Assembly: GCA_020638055.1 (NCBI GenBank)
Contig: JACKJH010000002.1
Coordinates: 434,001 to 498,000 of the forward strand
Source: Hyphomicrobiaceae bacterium
GTDB lineage: Bacteria; Pseudomonadota; Alphaproteobacteria; Rhizobiales; Hyphomicrobiaceae
Length of the DNA stretch: 64,000 nucleotides
Reading direction: 5' to 3'
Shown here: positions 9,494 through 18,052 of the stretch, one piece after another
Numbering within the stretch: the stretch's first letter is position 1
How the letters are laid out: every line of letters begins with the position of its first letter
The notes under the pieces: model-generated
Seen by the model: the letters and a program-made list of their open reading frames with translations, nothing else
Told to the model about the DNA's origin: nothing
The model's database searches: none
Translations under genes and position numbers: made by a program

Positions 9494-9797
9494 CGCTGGC
9501 GCACCAAATTACGGACCGAACCCGGGTCGAACCGGATCGCCGCCGTACCCCTGAGCTAGGGAAATGCCTGTCCCCGGGGTGCTGCGCTCAACCAACAACT
9601 CTTGCTTCGCGAAACAAGTCTTGGGCGAACATATATCTGGCCTGCAGGGCGAAGATCAATCCCGGATTGCCCCACGCGCCGAAAGCCGCAGCGTCCTGAA
9701 GCACAGCAAAAAAGATGTACGCGGATTGAATAACGAAATGGCACGTCAGATGGGTAAACGGAGTATTGGAAATTTGAACGTTGCAGGTGGCGCCGTA
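9494..9797. other. Intergenic region with a possible tRNA fragment
   Basis: No convincing gene. Read on the minus strand, about 9513-9560 contains AGCTCAGGGGTAC and, 11 bases later, GGTTCGACCCGGG. These resemble a tRNA D-arm and T-arm with the anticodon arm missing. This is weak evidence for a tRNA relic. Confidence 0.3.
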
Positions 9798-9959
9798 TCA
9801 CCGTAGCGACAAAAACAGGCCAAGTGCAAAAACAACCAGTATTTCGGGGATAACCATCAGCGCATAGGGGATGTCCGGCATCGACAGCGAAGAGGGTTGG
9901 ACATTACCCGCAATAAGCAAAATCGCGACTGATGCGACTGCAATCAGAAATTTTAACAT
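9798..9959 (-). CDS. Small membrane protein, function unknown
   Basis: 53-aa hydrophobic protein. The start at 9959 (MLKFLIAVASVAILLI) is supported by a strong GAGGAG seven bases upstream. Two hydrophobic stretches (about 3-18 and 33-50) suggest two membrane segments, or a signal anchor plus one segment, separated by a short polar loop with proline. The segment ends GLFLSLR. I recognise no family. The good ribosome-binding site and membrane-like composition argue that it is real. Confidence 0.6.
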   Translation of the reverse strand: MLKFLIAVASVAILLIAGNVQPSSLSMPDIPYALMVIPEILVVFALGLFLSLR

Positions 9960-10098
9960 CAGCCTGCTCCTCAATAACAATTACGCCCGGACCTATTTCA
10001 CGGGTGTATTGGCAAGCATCCACCGCTGCACAACGCAAGGCTTGTGCCAGCAGCAGCACAATCCGATTGAAGCGCCCAAGACTTGCTCCCTGGAACGT

Positions 10099-10130
10099 AA
10101 AATGGCGACCGGCTATTCCCGGTCGCCATT
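10099..10130 (-). terminator. Rho-independent terminator downstream of the outer-membrane protein gene
   Basis: Perfect 12-bp stem (10101-10112 with 10119-10130, arm AATGGCGACCGG) with a 6-nt loop, followed on the minus strand by TTTT. It lies about 57 bases after the stop at 10187. Confidence 0.88.
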
Positions 10131-10186
10131 AGCGAAAGTCTACTGGATGTCTTTTTCTGATACGACTGCAGTTGGCGCAGCGTCCC

Positions 10187-11137
10187 TTATTTGAACGGTT
10201 CGGGTTCCACATCGCAGCACCCGCCGCCGAAGTGATAGCGAAGACCAACCTTGATTTCATGGGCAGTCAGATCGTCCAGCGTAACCCTTGACCCCGTGCC
10301 CGAGCTCTCCGACGAAATCGATCCGGTATCGATATAGCGATAGCCAACGTCAAGGATCGCCCTATCGGTAAGTTGAATACCGACGCCGGCCATGAGTGAC
10401 CAGGCAAATGCGAGATCATTATTGCCATTGATCTGCGTGGTGGCACCGGTGGCAAATGCGATATTGTCAAGTTCATGGTAAGCGGCGCCGATACCCGCCC
10501 CCACATAGGGAACGAAGCGCCCGAATTTACCAAGATCGTAGTAGGCATTGACCATCAGCGTGGTGGTCCTGAGCGAGGAGCTCATGGCATCCTGAGCGAG
10601 TGCGGGAGGCGGGTTAGCCGTAGAGCTACCGACAAGCGTGCCACCTTGATAAGCCGCTGTTACGCCGTCGAAATCACGACTACCGCGGAACCCGAGCATG
10701 ACTTCCGCGCGCAACCCACGTGAGCCCGAACCGCAGCCTGCACCAATTTCCCCCAGCCATGTGTTTTCAAGGGACGCGTTGGCGATTGCACTTCCCATGG
10801 AACCGGTGGTGACCTCCCCGGCATCAATCACGCCATCCTGGTTGGTATCGCCATCGGCATAGCCATCTGCGGGATTGGTATCGGCATAGTCAAAAGTTTC
10901 GCCAAAAACCGGGAAAGACGCTCCAGGATCGGCAGACCAGGAATAACCGACGTCCGCACGCAGGTAGCATGGACCGGCTCCTGGCGACTGCATGACACGT
11001 GGCAAGGGCACGTACCCGTCCTTCGCTGAACCAGCGGCATATGGCCCAAGATCACCAGCCATTGCGCTGCTGGTGACGGTCAACGCGACGACTGCCAATG
11101 CAGCCGCAGCGGTTCCGGCGATGCGGAGTTGCGTCAT
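10187..11137 (-). CDS. Outer-membrane beta-barrel protein (porin / Omp25-like)
   Basis: 316-aa secreted protein with an N-terminal signal peptide (MTQLRIAGTAAAALAVVALTV ... AMA-GD). The start at 11137 is supported by GAGGG seven bases upstream; an ATG five codons earlier is less likely. Alternating amphipathic strands, the phrase VPYVGAGIGAAYHELD, and a C-terminal strand ending HEIKVGLRYHFGG fit an eight-stranded OmpA-like/surface antigen barrel. A short acidic insertion near residues 70-95 (DTNQDGVIDAGE) matches the calcium-binding dockerin/EF-type loop DxNxDGxIxxxE, which is unusual in a surface loop of this family. A Cys pair sits close to the C-terminus (GGGCCDVEPEPFK). Substrate unknown. 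Confidence 0.85.
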   Translation of the reverse strand: MTQLRIAGTAAAALAVVALTVTSSAMAGDLGPYAAGSAKDGYVPLPRVMQSPGAGPCYLRADVGYSWSADPGASFPVFGETFDYADTNPADGYADGDTNQDGVIDAGEVTTGSMGSAIANASLENTWLGEIGAGCGSGSRGLRAEVMLGFRGSRDFDGVTAAYQGGTLVGSSTANPPPALAQDAMSSSLRTTTLMVNAYYDLGKFGRFVPYVGAGIGAAYHELDNIAFATGATTQINGNNDLAFAWSLMAGVGIQLTDRAILDVGYRYIDTGSISSESSGTGSRVTLDDLTAHEIKVGLRYHFGGGCCDVEPEPFK

Positions 11138-11447
11138 TGAAATTTCCCTCATTTGGCAATCTTTGGAAGATTGCCCCCCGTGGCCTCATCGTGTTGAGGA
11201 CGATAGTGCTACCTGTGATGTTAAGGGTGAGTTAAACGCCGCCCCGTTTTGGGACGCCGCATGCGCAAAGCCGTGGTACGCCGGTGTTTATGAAGACATT
11301 TTGGCACTGGTTACTGGTCTTGCGGGGGCGGCGGTGCGAGGCTAGTTTGACGCGTTTTTCGTCACCTTCGACATCTTCGACGTCCCGCACCTCCAATGGA
11401 AGAGGTTCGGCATCTAATCTGAACGACGGCCACAGAGGGGTGAAACT

Positions 11448-12497
11448 GTGCCATTTCACGAAAGCGTGGCGGACGCCGTTGGCGGAACGCCATTGATCAA
11501 ACTGCGCCGTGCCAGCGAGGAAACCGGCTGCACGATCCTGGGCAAGGCTGAGTTCATGAACCCAGGTCAATCCGTCAAAGATCGCGCTGCCTTGTTCATC
11601 ATCAAGGATGCCATCGCCAGCGGCAAGCTGGGTCCAGGCGGTACCATTGTGGAAGGCACGGCCGGAAATACCGGCATTGGCCTCACCGTGCTCGCCAACG
11701 CCATGGGCTTCAAAAGCGTCATCGTCATTCCCGAGACCCAGTCGCAGGAAAAAAAGGATACGCTTCGTCTTCTGGGCGCTGAACTCGTGGAGGTTCCTGC
11801 CGTCCCCTACAAAAACCCAGACAACTACGTGAAATACTCCGCCCGGTTGGCTGAAACCCTCGCCCAAAGCCTGGCCGCCGGTGCCGTCTGGGCAAACCAG
11901 TTCGACAACGTTGCAAACCGGCAGGCGCATATCGAAACGACGGCCGAAGAAATCTGGAGCCAGACTGATGGCAAGGTTGACGGATTTATTTGTGCAGTAG
12001 GTTCAGGGGGTACGCTTGGAGGCGTGTCACTCGGGCTCAAGGACAAAAACAAGAATATCGTCATCGGTATTGCAGACCCACCCGGAGCCGCGCTCTATAG
12101 CTTTTATTCAACAGGAAAGCTTGCCTCTGAAGGTTCATCAATAACCGAGGGTATCGGCCAGGGCCGCATCACGGCCAATCTGGAGGGGGTTACAGTCGAT
12201 CGCGCCTACCGTGTTGAAGATCGAGAGGCGGTCCAGATGGTCTTCGATCTGCTTTCAAACGAAGGCTTCTGCCTGGGGCCTTCATCTGGTGTGAATGTCA
12301 CCGGGGCTATTCGATTGGCAAAGGAACTGGGCCCAGGACATACCATCGTGACAATCCTGTGCGACCTTGGCTATCGCTACCAGTCAAAGCTCTTTAATCC
12401 CGAATTCCTCAAGTCCAAGGACCTGCCAGTGCCTGCCTGGCTTGCCGGAGAACCCTCCAGCCTGCCGACGGTCTATGCCCCACAACAGTCCAGTTGA
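11448..12497 (+). CDS. cysK: Cysteine synthase (O-acetylserine sulfhydrylase family)
   Basis: 349-aa PLP-dependent enzyme that makes cysteine from O-acetylserine and sulfide in the cytosol. The PLP Lys is in NPGQSVKDR (about residue 44), the phosphate/substrate loop is EGTAGNTGIG (about 70-78), and a glycine-rich GSGGTLGG follows near 185. The start is GTG at 11448 with GAGGGG seven bases upstream. The C-terminal ~25 residues are longer than in E. coli CysK. It begins a short sulfur-metabolism group with the sulfurtransferase at 12617 and the rhodanese at 13763, all on the plus strand. The family also contains cystathionine beta-synthase-like members, so the exact donor is inferred. Confidence 0.92.
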   Translation: MPFHESVADAVGGTPLIKLRRASEETGCTILGKAEFMNPGQSVKDRAALFIIKDAIASGKLGPGGTIVEGTAGNTGIGLTVLANAMGFKSVIVIPETQSQEKKDTLRLLGAELVEVPAVPYKNPDNYVKYSARLAETLAQSLAAGAVWANQFDNVANRQAHIETTAEEIWSQTDGKVDGFICAVGSGGTLGGVSLGLKDKNKNIVIGIADPPGAALYSFYSTGKLASEGSSITEGIGQGRITANLEGVTVDRAYRVEDREAVQMVFDLLSNEGFCLGPSSGVNVTGAIRLAKELGPGHTIVTILCDLGYRYQSKLFNPEFLKSKDLPVPAWLAGEPSSLPTVYAPQQSS

Positions 12498-12616
12498 CGA
12501 ACACGGCTAACGACGGCTACGCACGCAGATCAACACAATGCTGACGCTTTGCGATTAAGGCGGTTGAAGCCCGCGGGACCAAGCGATTTCAGCGTAAAAA
12601 GACCGGAGAACCGCAC

Positions 12617-13477
12617 GTGCCCTTTAGCGCCACGAATTGGATCGTCGAGACGGATTGGCTGGCTCAGCATCTGGACGCACCAGACCTCGTCGTTTTCGAT
12701 GCCTCCTGGCACCTTCCAGAGCTCAACCGCGATCCCAAGGCTGAGTTTGAAGCCGCACATATACCCGGTGCACTGTTTTTCGACATCGACGAACTGGTCG
12801 ACGAAAAATCAGACCTGCCGCACATGTTGCCCTCGACGGTAAAGTTCGCCAGCCGAATGAAAAAGATGGGCGTGGGTGATGGCATGCGCATCGTGGTCTA
12901 CGACGCCGATGGGCTTTATTCTGCAGCGCGCGCGTGGTGGACATTCCGCGTCATGGGGCATGATGACGTTGCGGTTTTGAACGGCGGCCTCAAGAAATGG
13001 ACGTCGGAAAAACGGCCTGTTGAAGACGGCACTGCGCCACGCCGCTCAGAGCGTCACTACACCCCCCGCCTCAATGCCGATCTCATCCGCGATATTGACG
13101 ATATGCGTGCACTGCTGCGCAATCCGACAGAACAAATCGTAGATGCGCGCTCACCGGGCCGCTTTGCAGGCACCGAACCTGAGCCTCGCGAGGGCTTGCG
13201 CGGCGGCCATATACCCGGATCGGTTTCGATTTATCACGAAGAGATAATTAACCCTGACGGCACGATAAAATCTCCTGAGGCGATCGCCAAGGTGTTTGCT
13301 GACGCGGGTATCGACCCACAAAAACATGTGGTGTCGACATGCGGCTCGGGCGTTACCGCTTCGGTACTGTGTCTGGGACTTGCCATTCTCGGCCAGACCA
13401 ATGCCGCAGTTTACGATGGCAGTTGGGCGGAGTGGGGCAAGGACAACGGCCTTCCCGTTGAGACAGGCCCGGCATGA
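12617..13477 (+). CDS. sseA: 3-mercaptopyruvate sulfurtransferase
   Basis: 286-aa protein of two rhodanese domains (about 5-135 and 160-280). The C-terminal domain has the active-site loop CGSGVTA (Cys about 242), the signature of mercaptopyruvate rather than thiosulfate sulfurtransferases (CRxGxT/R). It transfers sulfur from 3-mercaptopyruvate to thiols or cyanide. HIPGA and HIPGS motifs mark both domains. The start is GTG at 12617, the same MPF- opening as the neighbouring cysteine synthase. The 120-bp gap from cysK and shared direction suggest co-expression. Confidence 0.93.
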   Translation: MPFSATNWIVETDWLAQHLDAPDLVVFDASWHLPELNRDPKAEFEAAHIPGALFFDIDELVDEKSDLPHMLPSTVKFASRMKKMGVGDGMRIVVYDADGLYSAARAWWTFRVMGHDDVAVLNGGLKKWTSEKRPVEDGTAPRRSERHYTPRLNADLIRDIDDMRALLRNPTEQIVDARSPGRFAGTEPEPREGLRGGHIPGSVSIYHEEIINPDGTIKSPEAIAKVFADAGIDPQKHVVSTCGSGVTASVLCLGLAILGQTNAAVYDGSWAEWGKDNGLPVETGPA

Positions 13478-13762
13478 TTTGTCGTTGTTAATGATGTTAA
13501 GCGAGCGCGGTTTGGCTGACGCCGCACCACTGCAAATTCCGGTGGCAAGGCGTAGTACAACGGAACCGAAACCAGTTTTTCTCGTTCGAACTAAGCGACT
13601 TCAGTCACAGTCTGGCAATCGGTATTTCGCTAAACATCGTTGAATGCGAATGTTCGCCTCCCCAGATACGGGGTGGCGTTAGAAATCGTCACTGAGCAAG
13701 GAGTTCCGTATCAGGAGAGCTCCACCAGGGCGTTGAGAAGATCATGCACAGGACAAATCGAG

Positions 13763-14146
13763 ATGCAGATGACAGCGACCAGAATTCCCGATCATGTTCA
13801 CCCCGAGCAAGCACATCAGTTCATGAAGAATGATGGTTTGATCCTGATCGATGTGCGTACCGAAGGCGAATGGATGCGCACGGGTGTTGCAGAAGGTGCG
13901 GTAACTTTGACCGCCTCGGGGCCCGAATTCCTTGACCATGTGCTGGATCTGACTGGCGGTGACAAGAACCGCCCCGTCGCTTTCATCTGTGCTTCGGGGG
14001 CGCGTTCAGCCCACGTACAACGCTTCATGCAGGCCAACGGCTTTACCCAGGCGGTGAATGTCGTCGAAGGCATGTCAGGCGGTTCGGGGCCCGGCTGGAT
14101 ACTTCGCGGCCTTCCAACGGTTTCCTATCATCACCGCCGTAGCTGA
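13763..14146 (+). CDS. Rhodanese-like sulfurtransferase
   Basis: 127-aa single rhodanese domain. It contains LILIDVRTEGEW (about 27-38), the catalytic Cys76 in FICASGARS and the following A-x-x-V-x-x-G-M-S-G-G turn. The start is taken at 13763 (MQMTATRIPD), where the domain begins; the open frame extends 41 codons upstream without family similarity, and the ribosome-binding site is poor. It probably carries persulfide sulfur together with the upstream cysteine synthase and mercaptopyruvate sulfurtransferase; the partner is not known. Confidence 0.88.
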   Translation: MQMTATRIPDHVHPEQAHQFMKNDGLILIDVRTEGEWMRTGVAEGAVTLTASGPEFLDHVLDLTGGDKNRPVAFICASGARSAHVQRFMQANGFTQAVNVVEGMSGGSGPGWILRGLPTVSYHHRRS

Positions 14147-14259
14147 TTTGGAGGCGGCGGGTTGCACTGCGTGCGGCAGGTGCCACCCTCAAACACTGCG
14201 CGGCACGAAGGCTATCAGGTCGCCGTGTGCTCGTGTGCCCCGCGACTTTCTCAGGCTGC

Positions 14260-16047
14260 TCAAAGACCGCCGAGAAACGTTTCGAGCTCCAGGCGCGCAG
14301 CAGCGGGCAACGCCCGGTAAAGCTCGCGCGCCGCAGCACCCTCGCCGCCATGCCAGAGTATCGCCTCACCGATCGTGCGCGCGCGCCCGTCATGCATCAG
14401 GCCGTCGATCTTTCCCGAAGCAATCTCCTTGAGCCGGACGCCAAGCCCCCATAAGGGCGCGGTACGCCACTCGCCCTTTGTAGCAAAAGTTTCCGTTCTG
14501 GCGGCATTAGCGACCGGCGCTTTGTTTGCGGTGCCGCCATCGGCAAGGTTGTGCCCCATGTCGTGCAGCAACAGGTCGGAGAATAGATAGACTGTCTTTT
14601 CGGAAAGATGCGGCGTTTGTGGAAGCATTGGCGTCTTGAAACTTGGGTGGTGGCAGGCAGGGCAGCCAAGTGCGGTAAACTGCGCGCAACCGCGTGCTAG
14701 AGCATCGGGCGATAAATCGGACTCATTCTGCCGAGGCGTATTTGTGGCAAGATCAAGTGGACCGTCGCAGCGCGTAGCGGCGCTACGTGCAAGACGGGAC
14801 GCGCCGAGGTTGGCGCAAATCCGCTCGGCCCTTCGGGTTTGCGAGCGGCGGCCGCCCAGTGCGTCGTGCGATTTGTCCGTGACACCGCCACGCACTGCAT
14901 CGCACTCCTTCTGGCTCGACCAGCCGCTCGACAAACAGAATTGATTTCGATTTTTCGCCCGATGCTCTAATTCCACACAGGTCAATTGAGCCGGAGGTGG
15001 CGCCAGCCCCTCAAGAAACGCTGCAACCAACGCAATTTCGTCTGCGCTGACCTCGTTGCCGGCTTTGGCAGACGACCCACCGCCCGGCGCGGAAAAGCAG
15101 GCTGCTTGCTTCAATGTGCAATCACCAGATTTGTCAGGTTTGTCAGGCGAGGACAGCCCCATGTCGAGGGCGAATGCATCCTCTGTTTGTGTCGCCAACG
15201 AAACAGCGCTCGCCTTCCAGCCAAAGCGCGCCAGCACTGGTTTACCGGTGTGCGCATCCACACTTCGCCCCACGCGGCCCGACACTCCATCATGGTCGCG
15301 ATCATCCGGATCTGCGTTTGCGGCTATATCTGCTGCGGCGATGGCGGCGATCAGCCCAAGCCCCTCGATAGGCGGAACACGCCGCAGATGAATTTCAGTC
15401 TTTTCCGCCAGCGCTCCATAGCCCACGTCCGAAATTGTCGTAATGGGCTGACGCAGCACCACCTGGGTGCCATCATTGAGCCGAACTTGCCGCCGCTTCC
15501 ATGTCACGACAGCACGCCCCTCCGGTAAAAAGCCGTCAATCGCATGGTCCTGCAATTGCCGCCCATAGACAGGGTCTGGGTCCTCGAACCTGATCACCCG
15601 AGCCTTTGAGACATTCCTGCCCCGGTCCTGCTCATCGGTGCGCGTCGCGGTTTTGTTATCCAATCCGTGACAGCCGTTACAGCTCGTTGCATTGTAAAGT
15701 GGACCCAACCCATCGGCCCCGTCCGAAACGTTGGGCGCTGGTATCCAATCTGCGTGGAAAATTGCAGATCCGGCCGCGAACCGCATCAGCGCAACTGGCG
15801 GCATGCCGTCGAGTGTTCTTTCAGTCTCCATTGGAAGCGGCGCAATGTCGCGAGCCGCAGCACGCATTTGAACGGGTTGAACCGATGCTTCAGGTTCTGC
15901 TGAGTTCTGTGCGAGGCTTGCGGTTGCGCCAATTGCCAATTGGAGCATAACCAAACTCGCAATTGCTCCAATACGCCAGATTATGGGTTGCAATACCACT
16001 GCTGGAATAAAACTGATTGTCCGTCGCGAAGTCATGTTTAGTGCCAT
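14260..16047 (-). CDS. Di-haem oxidoreductase (DHOR / DUF1111 family) with a 90-codon mobile-element insertion
   Basis: 595-aa secreted c-type cytochrome-like oxidoreductase; residues about 15-45 form a signal peptide (SLVMLQLAIGATASLAQ). Two haem-binding motifs are seen: CNGCH near residue 122 and CPACH near 461. Between LAPPPAQLTCVEL and ARGCAQF the gene is interrupted by the repeat at 14700-14967. That repeat adds exactly 270 bp with its TA duplication and so stays in frame, encoding an Arg/Cys-rich low-homology segment. Without it the protein would be about 505 aa, normal for the family. The start is uncertain: 16047 is used, 16101 and 16035 are alternatives. The inserted segment lies just before the second haem motif, so folding and activity may be affected. 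Confidence 0.85.
   Translation of the reverse strand: MALNMTSRRTISFIPAVVLQPIIWRIGAIASLVMLQLAIGATASLAQNSAEPEASVQPVQMRAAARDIAPLPMETERTLDGMPPVALMRFAAGSAIFHADWIPAPNVSDGADGLGPLYNATSCNGCHGLDNKTATRTDEQDRGRNVSKARVIRFEDPDPVYGRQLQDHAIDGFLPEGRAVVTWKRRQVRLNDGTQVVLRQPITTISDVGYGALAEKTEIHLRRVPPIEGLGLIAAIAAADIAANADPDDRDHDGVSGRVGRSVDAHTGKPVLARFGWKASAVSLATQTEDAFALDMGLSSPDKPDKSGDCTLKQAACFSAPGGGSSAKAGNEVSADEIALVAAFLEGLAPPPAQLTCVELEHRAKNRNQFCLSSGWSSQKECDAVRGGVTDKSHDALGGRRSQTRRAERICANLGASRLARSAATRCDGPLDLATNTPRQNESDLSPDALARGCAQFTALGCPACHHPSFKTPMLPQTPHLSEKTVYLFSDLLLHDMGHNLADGGTANKAPVANAARTETFATKGEWRTAPLWGLGVRLKEIASGKIDGLMHDGRARTIGEAILWHGGEGAAARELYRALPAAARLELETFLGGL
14698..14969. mobile_element. MITE-like element with TA target duplication, inside the di-haem oxidoreductase gene
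   Basis: Element 14700-14967 (268 bp) flanked by TA on both sides. Terminal inverted repeats: the left end GAGCATCGGGCGATAAATCG pairs with the right end ...TTTTTCGCCCGATGCTC with one mismatch over 20 bases. It contains no transposase. TA duplication and short TIRs are the hallmarks of elements moved by IS630/Tc1-mariner-type transposases. The left 181 bp recur at 24536-24717, showing that it is a dispersed repeat and not native coding sequence. Confidence 0.85.
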
Positions 16048-16211
16048 ATTATCTACGTCGCGAATTTCCCGAGCGTTTCTGGGTTGAAACATTCGTGACA
16101 CATGGTTTTGTCATGCGCCTTGGTGCTATGATGCGTTGGTTTCGGACGAAGGGTGCGGGATCCCACCGCTCCCATCATGAGCCATGAAGCCCCAAAGGGC
16201 CGGTTTTTCTA

Positions 16212-16934
16212 ATGAGCACATCTACCTCCGATCCACGCCGCTTCGTCGACAATCCACAGTTGCCCGGTAGCTCGCTGGTTCGCAGCGGACTCGTCACCAT
16301 CACGCTTTGTGCCACGGGTCTGATGGTCTTCTGGATGGTCGTTAGTCTATTGAGCCACGGTCACCTGGCCGAGGTGGACGATGGACTCATCCGCTTGTTG
16401 CATAAAACCTCCAATCTGAGCGATCCAATTGGCCCCGACTGGTTCAAGGGCGCGATGCGTGACGTCACGGCTCTGGGCAGCAATACGATTCTGGCAATAA
16501 TCACGTTGGGTGCCTCAACGCTGTTGCTGCTGATGAAAAGGGTCGGACCGGCTATTCTTTTGACAACCTCGATGGTTGTGGCCGCCATACTCAATTCCGG
16601 ACTTAAAATGGCTTTCGCCCGAGCCCGCCCGCCCTATCTCTCGTCTTCCGTTAACGTTGAGACTGCGAGCTTTCCAAGCAGCCATGCAATGCTGTCGACC
16701 GTTCTCTACATCCTCCTGGCTGCCATTGCCGCGCGTGAATTCGTCGATCGACGCGTGGGAACGGCAATCATGCTGATGGGTGCCGGCGTGGCGGTAGCCG
16801 TTGGCGCATCACGCGTCTATCTGGGTGCCCACTGGCCAAGTGATGTTTTGGCCGGTTGGCTGCTGGGCGCACTCATCACCTTGGCCGCCTGGCACTTGTC
16901 CAGTACGCCGACGCCTCCACATTCTAAATCATAG
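16212..16934 (+). CDS. PAP2-family membrane phosphatase
   Basis: 240-aa integral membrane protein with about six hydrophobic segments and the three acid-phosphatase motifs: KMAFARARPP (about 131, KxxxxxxRP type), SFPSSHAM (about 153-160, PSxH) and SRVYLGAHWPSD (about 200-211, SRxxxxxHxxxD). The family removes phosphate from lipid phosphates such as undecaprenyl pyrophosphate or phosphatidate on the outer face of the inner membrane; the substrate here cannot be told. Divergent from the di-haem oxidoreductase gene, with a 165-bp spacer. Confidence 0.9.
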   Translation: MSTSTSDPRRFVDNPQLPGSSLVRSGLVTITLCATGLMVFWMVVSLLSHGHLAEVDDGLIRLLHKTSNLSDPIGPDWFKGAMRDVTALGSNTILAIITLGASTLLLLMKRVGPAILLTTSMVVAAILNSGLKMAFARARPPYLSSSVNVETASFPSSHAMLSTVLYILLAAIAAREFVDRRVGTAIMLMGAGVAVAVGASRVYLGAHWPSDVLAGWLLGALITLAAWHLSSTPTPPHSKS

Positions 16935-17010
16935 AGTGACATGCCACCATGAGCTTTAAAGCAGGCTTTCAGTTTGGCGATTGCTCGTGCCAAGCCACAG
17001 GACAAAAACC

Positions 17011-17340
17011 ATGTCGGAAGAAATGATTGGCCATAACACACGCGGTGCGGTGCTTCGGGTGGAGGCGCGCTTCTTCAATAGCCTGGCCAAATATTCGGGC
17101 ACCCGCGGTGTCGTGCGCAAACTGGAACTTGAAGCGGGCACGACCGTGGGCGACATTATCCGCATGTTTTCATTGCCGCTCGACGACATTTACCTTGTCA
17201 TGCGCAATGGACGCGACATCACGCCGGGGCTCTACAGGGGCGGCGTTGTCAATCAATCCGTCGTGCTGGATGACGGCGACGTCATCGCCTTCTCAGGGCC
17301 GGTCCCCTACAGCTATGGATACGGAGCACCGGTCGTTTAA
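17011..17340 (+). CDS. MoaD/ThiS-like beta-grasp protein
   Basis: 109-aa protein with a ubiquitin-like beta-grasp pattern: VEARFFNSLAKYSG, LELEAGTTVGDIIRMFSLP, LDDGDVIAFSGPV. These match the sulfur-carrier MoaD/ThiS fold. However, it ends YGYGAPVV and lacks the terminal Gly-Gly needed for thiocarboxylation, so it is probably not a canonical sulfur carrier. Start at 17011 with AGGA eight bases upstream. No molybdopterin or thiamine gene is adjacent. Confidence 0.7.
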   Translation: MSEEMIGHNTRGAVLRVEARFFNSLAKYSGTRGVVRKLELEAGTTVGDIIRMFSLPLDDIYLVMRNGRDITPGLYRGGVVNQSVVLDDGDVIAFSGPVPYSYGYGAPVV

Positions 17341-17356
17341 TTGCATGAAATTTATT

Positions 17357-17392
17357 AAATTCAAATATCAGTAGTTTTGCATATTTGAATTT
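17357..17392. promoter_or_regulatory. AT-rich perfect inverted repeat
   Basis: Perfect 12-bp dyad (17357-17368 with 17381-17392, arm AAATTCAAATAT) 17 bases after the MoaD-like stop. It is AT-rich with no T-run on the plus strand. It may be a weak terminator or an operator. Confidence 0.4.
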
Positions 17393-17663
17393 AAGAGAAA
17401 CCTTATCAACTTGCGCGCTGCATCGTCGCACAACGACATGAAACCGGCTATTTGCAATGCTTGGCTACATTCCGCGACAACAATGACTATTGTCATTCCT
17501 GCGTCAGACGATCGATAAAAGCAGGCAATCAAAAAAAGAGTTTTAAGCGCGGTGTCGCGGAGTAGACGCGAATAAGAACCGACCTTACGCGCGGGTCAGC
17601 GTATTCCCGATATTTGTTCTACTGCCAGCGAAAAGCCTGACACCCCTATGGATGGAGGGGACC
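17393..17663. other. Intergenic region upstream of the DUF6455-like gene
   Basis: Holds a short dyad AATGAC-TATT-GTCATT near 17482-17497 that could be a regulator site for the following gene. No gene seen. Confidence 0.35.
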
Positions 17664-17927
17664 ATGTCCAGACCTATGGTTGATCACGTCGCCCAACGCG
17701 AACGGCGCCTTGATGCGCTAATTCAGCGGTTTGGGCTTGACCTGAGCCGGTTGACGCGCGCAGACCACGGCGCCGTATATGCCAAGGCAAAGTGGAACTG
17801 CGTCCGATGTAGGAACCCTTACGCCTGTATTGAATGGGACGAGATGCCTCGAACCGAAACCTCGGCGCAGCCGTTCAATTGCCCCAACAGTGAACTGGTA
17901 TACTCATTCTTGAAGCTGCCGACGTGA
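17664..17927 (+). CDS. DUF6455-like small cysteine protein
   Basis: 87-aa cytosolic protein. Start at 17664 (MSRPMVDHVAQRERRLD) with GGAGGGG just upstream. A helical N-terminal half (LDALIQRFGLDLSRLTRAD) is followed by a small Cys motif CVRCRNPYACIEW and a second Cys in FNCPNSELVYSFLKL. This C-x2-C-x5-C ... C-P-N arrangement resembles the DUF6455 family of alphaproteobacteria, probably metal-binding. Function unknown. Confidence 0.65.
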   Translation: MSRPMVDHVAQRERRLDALIQRFGLDLSRLTRADHGAVYAKAKWNCVRCRNPYACIEWDEMPRTETSAQPFNCPNSELVYSFLKLPT

Positions 17928-18052
17928 TCACGCGCTGACACGCCGCCACTGAGGTTGGGGTTTGCTGCATGCAGGAGAGCGTCACGCGCACTCCTGGGCG
18001 AGTGCACACTCTTGGCCAGAGCGCTAATCCGCTGCGCACTTCAGGTGAACGA

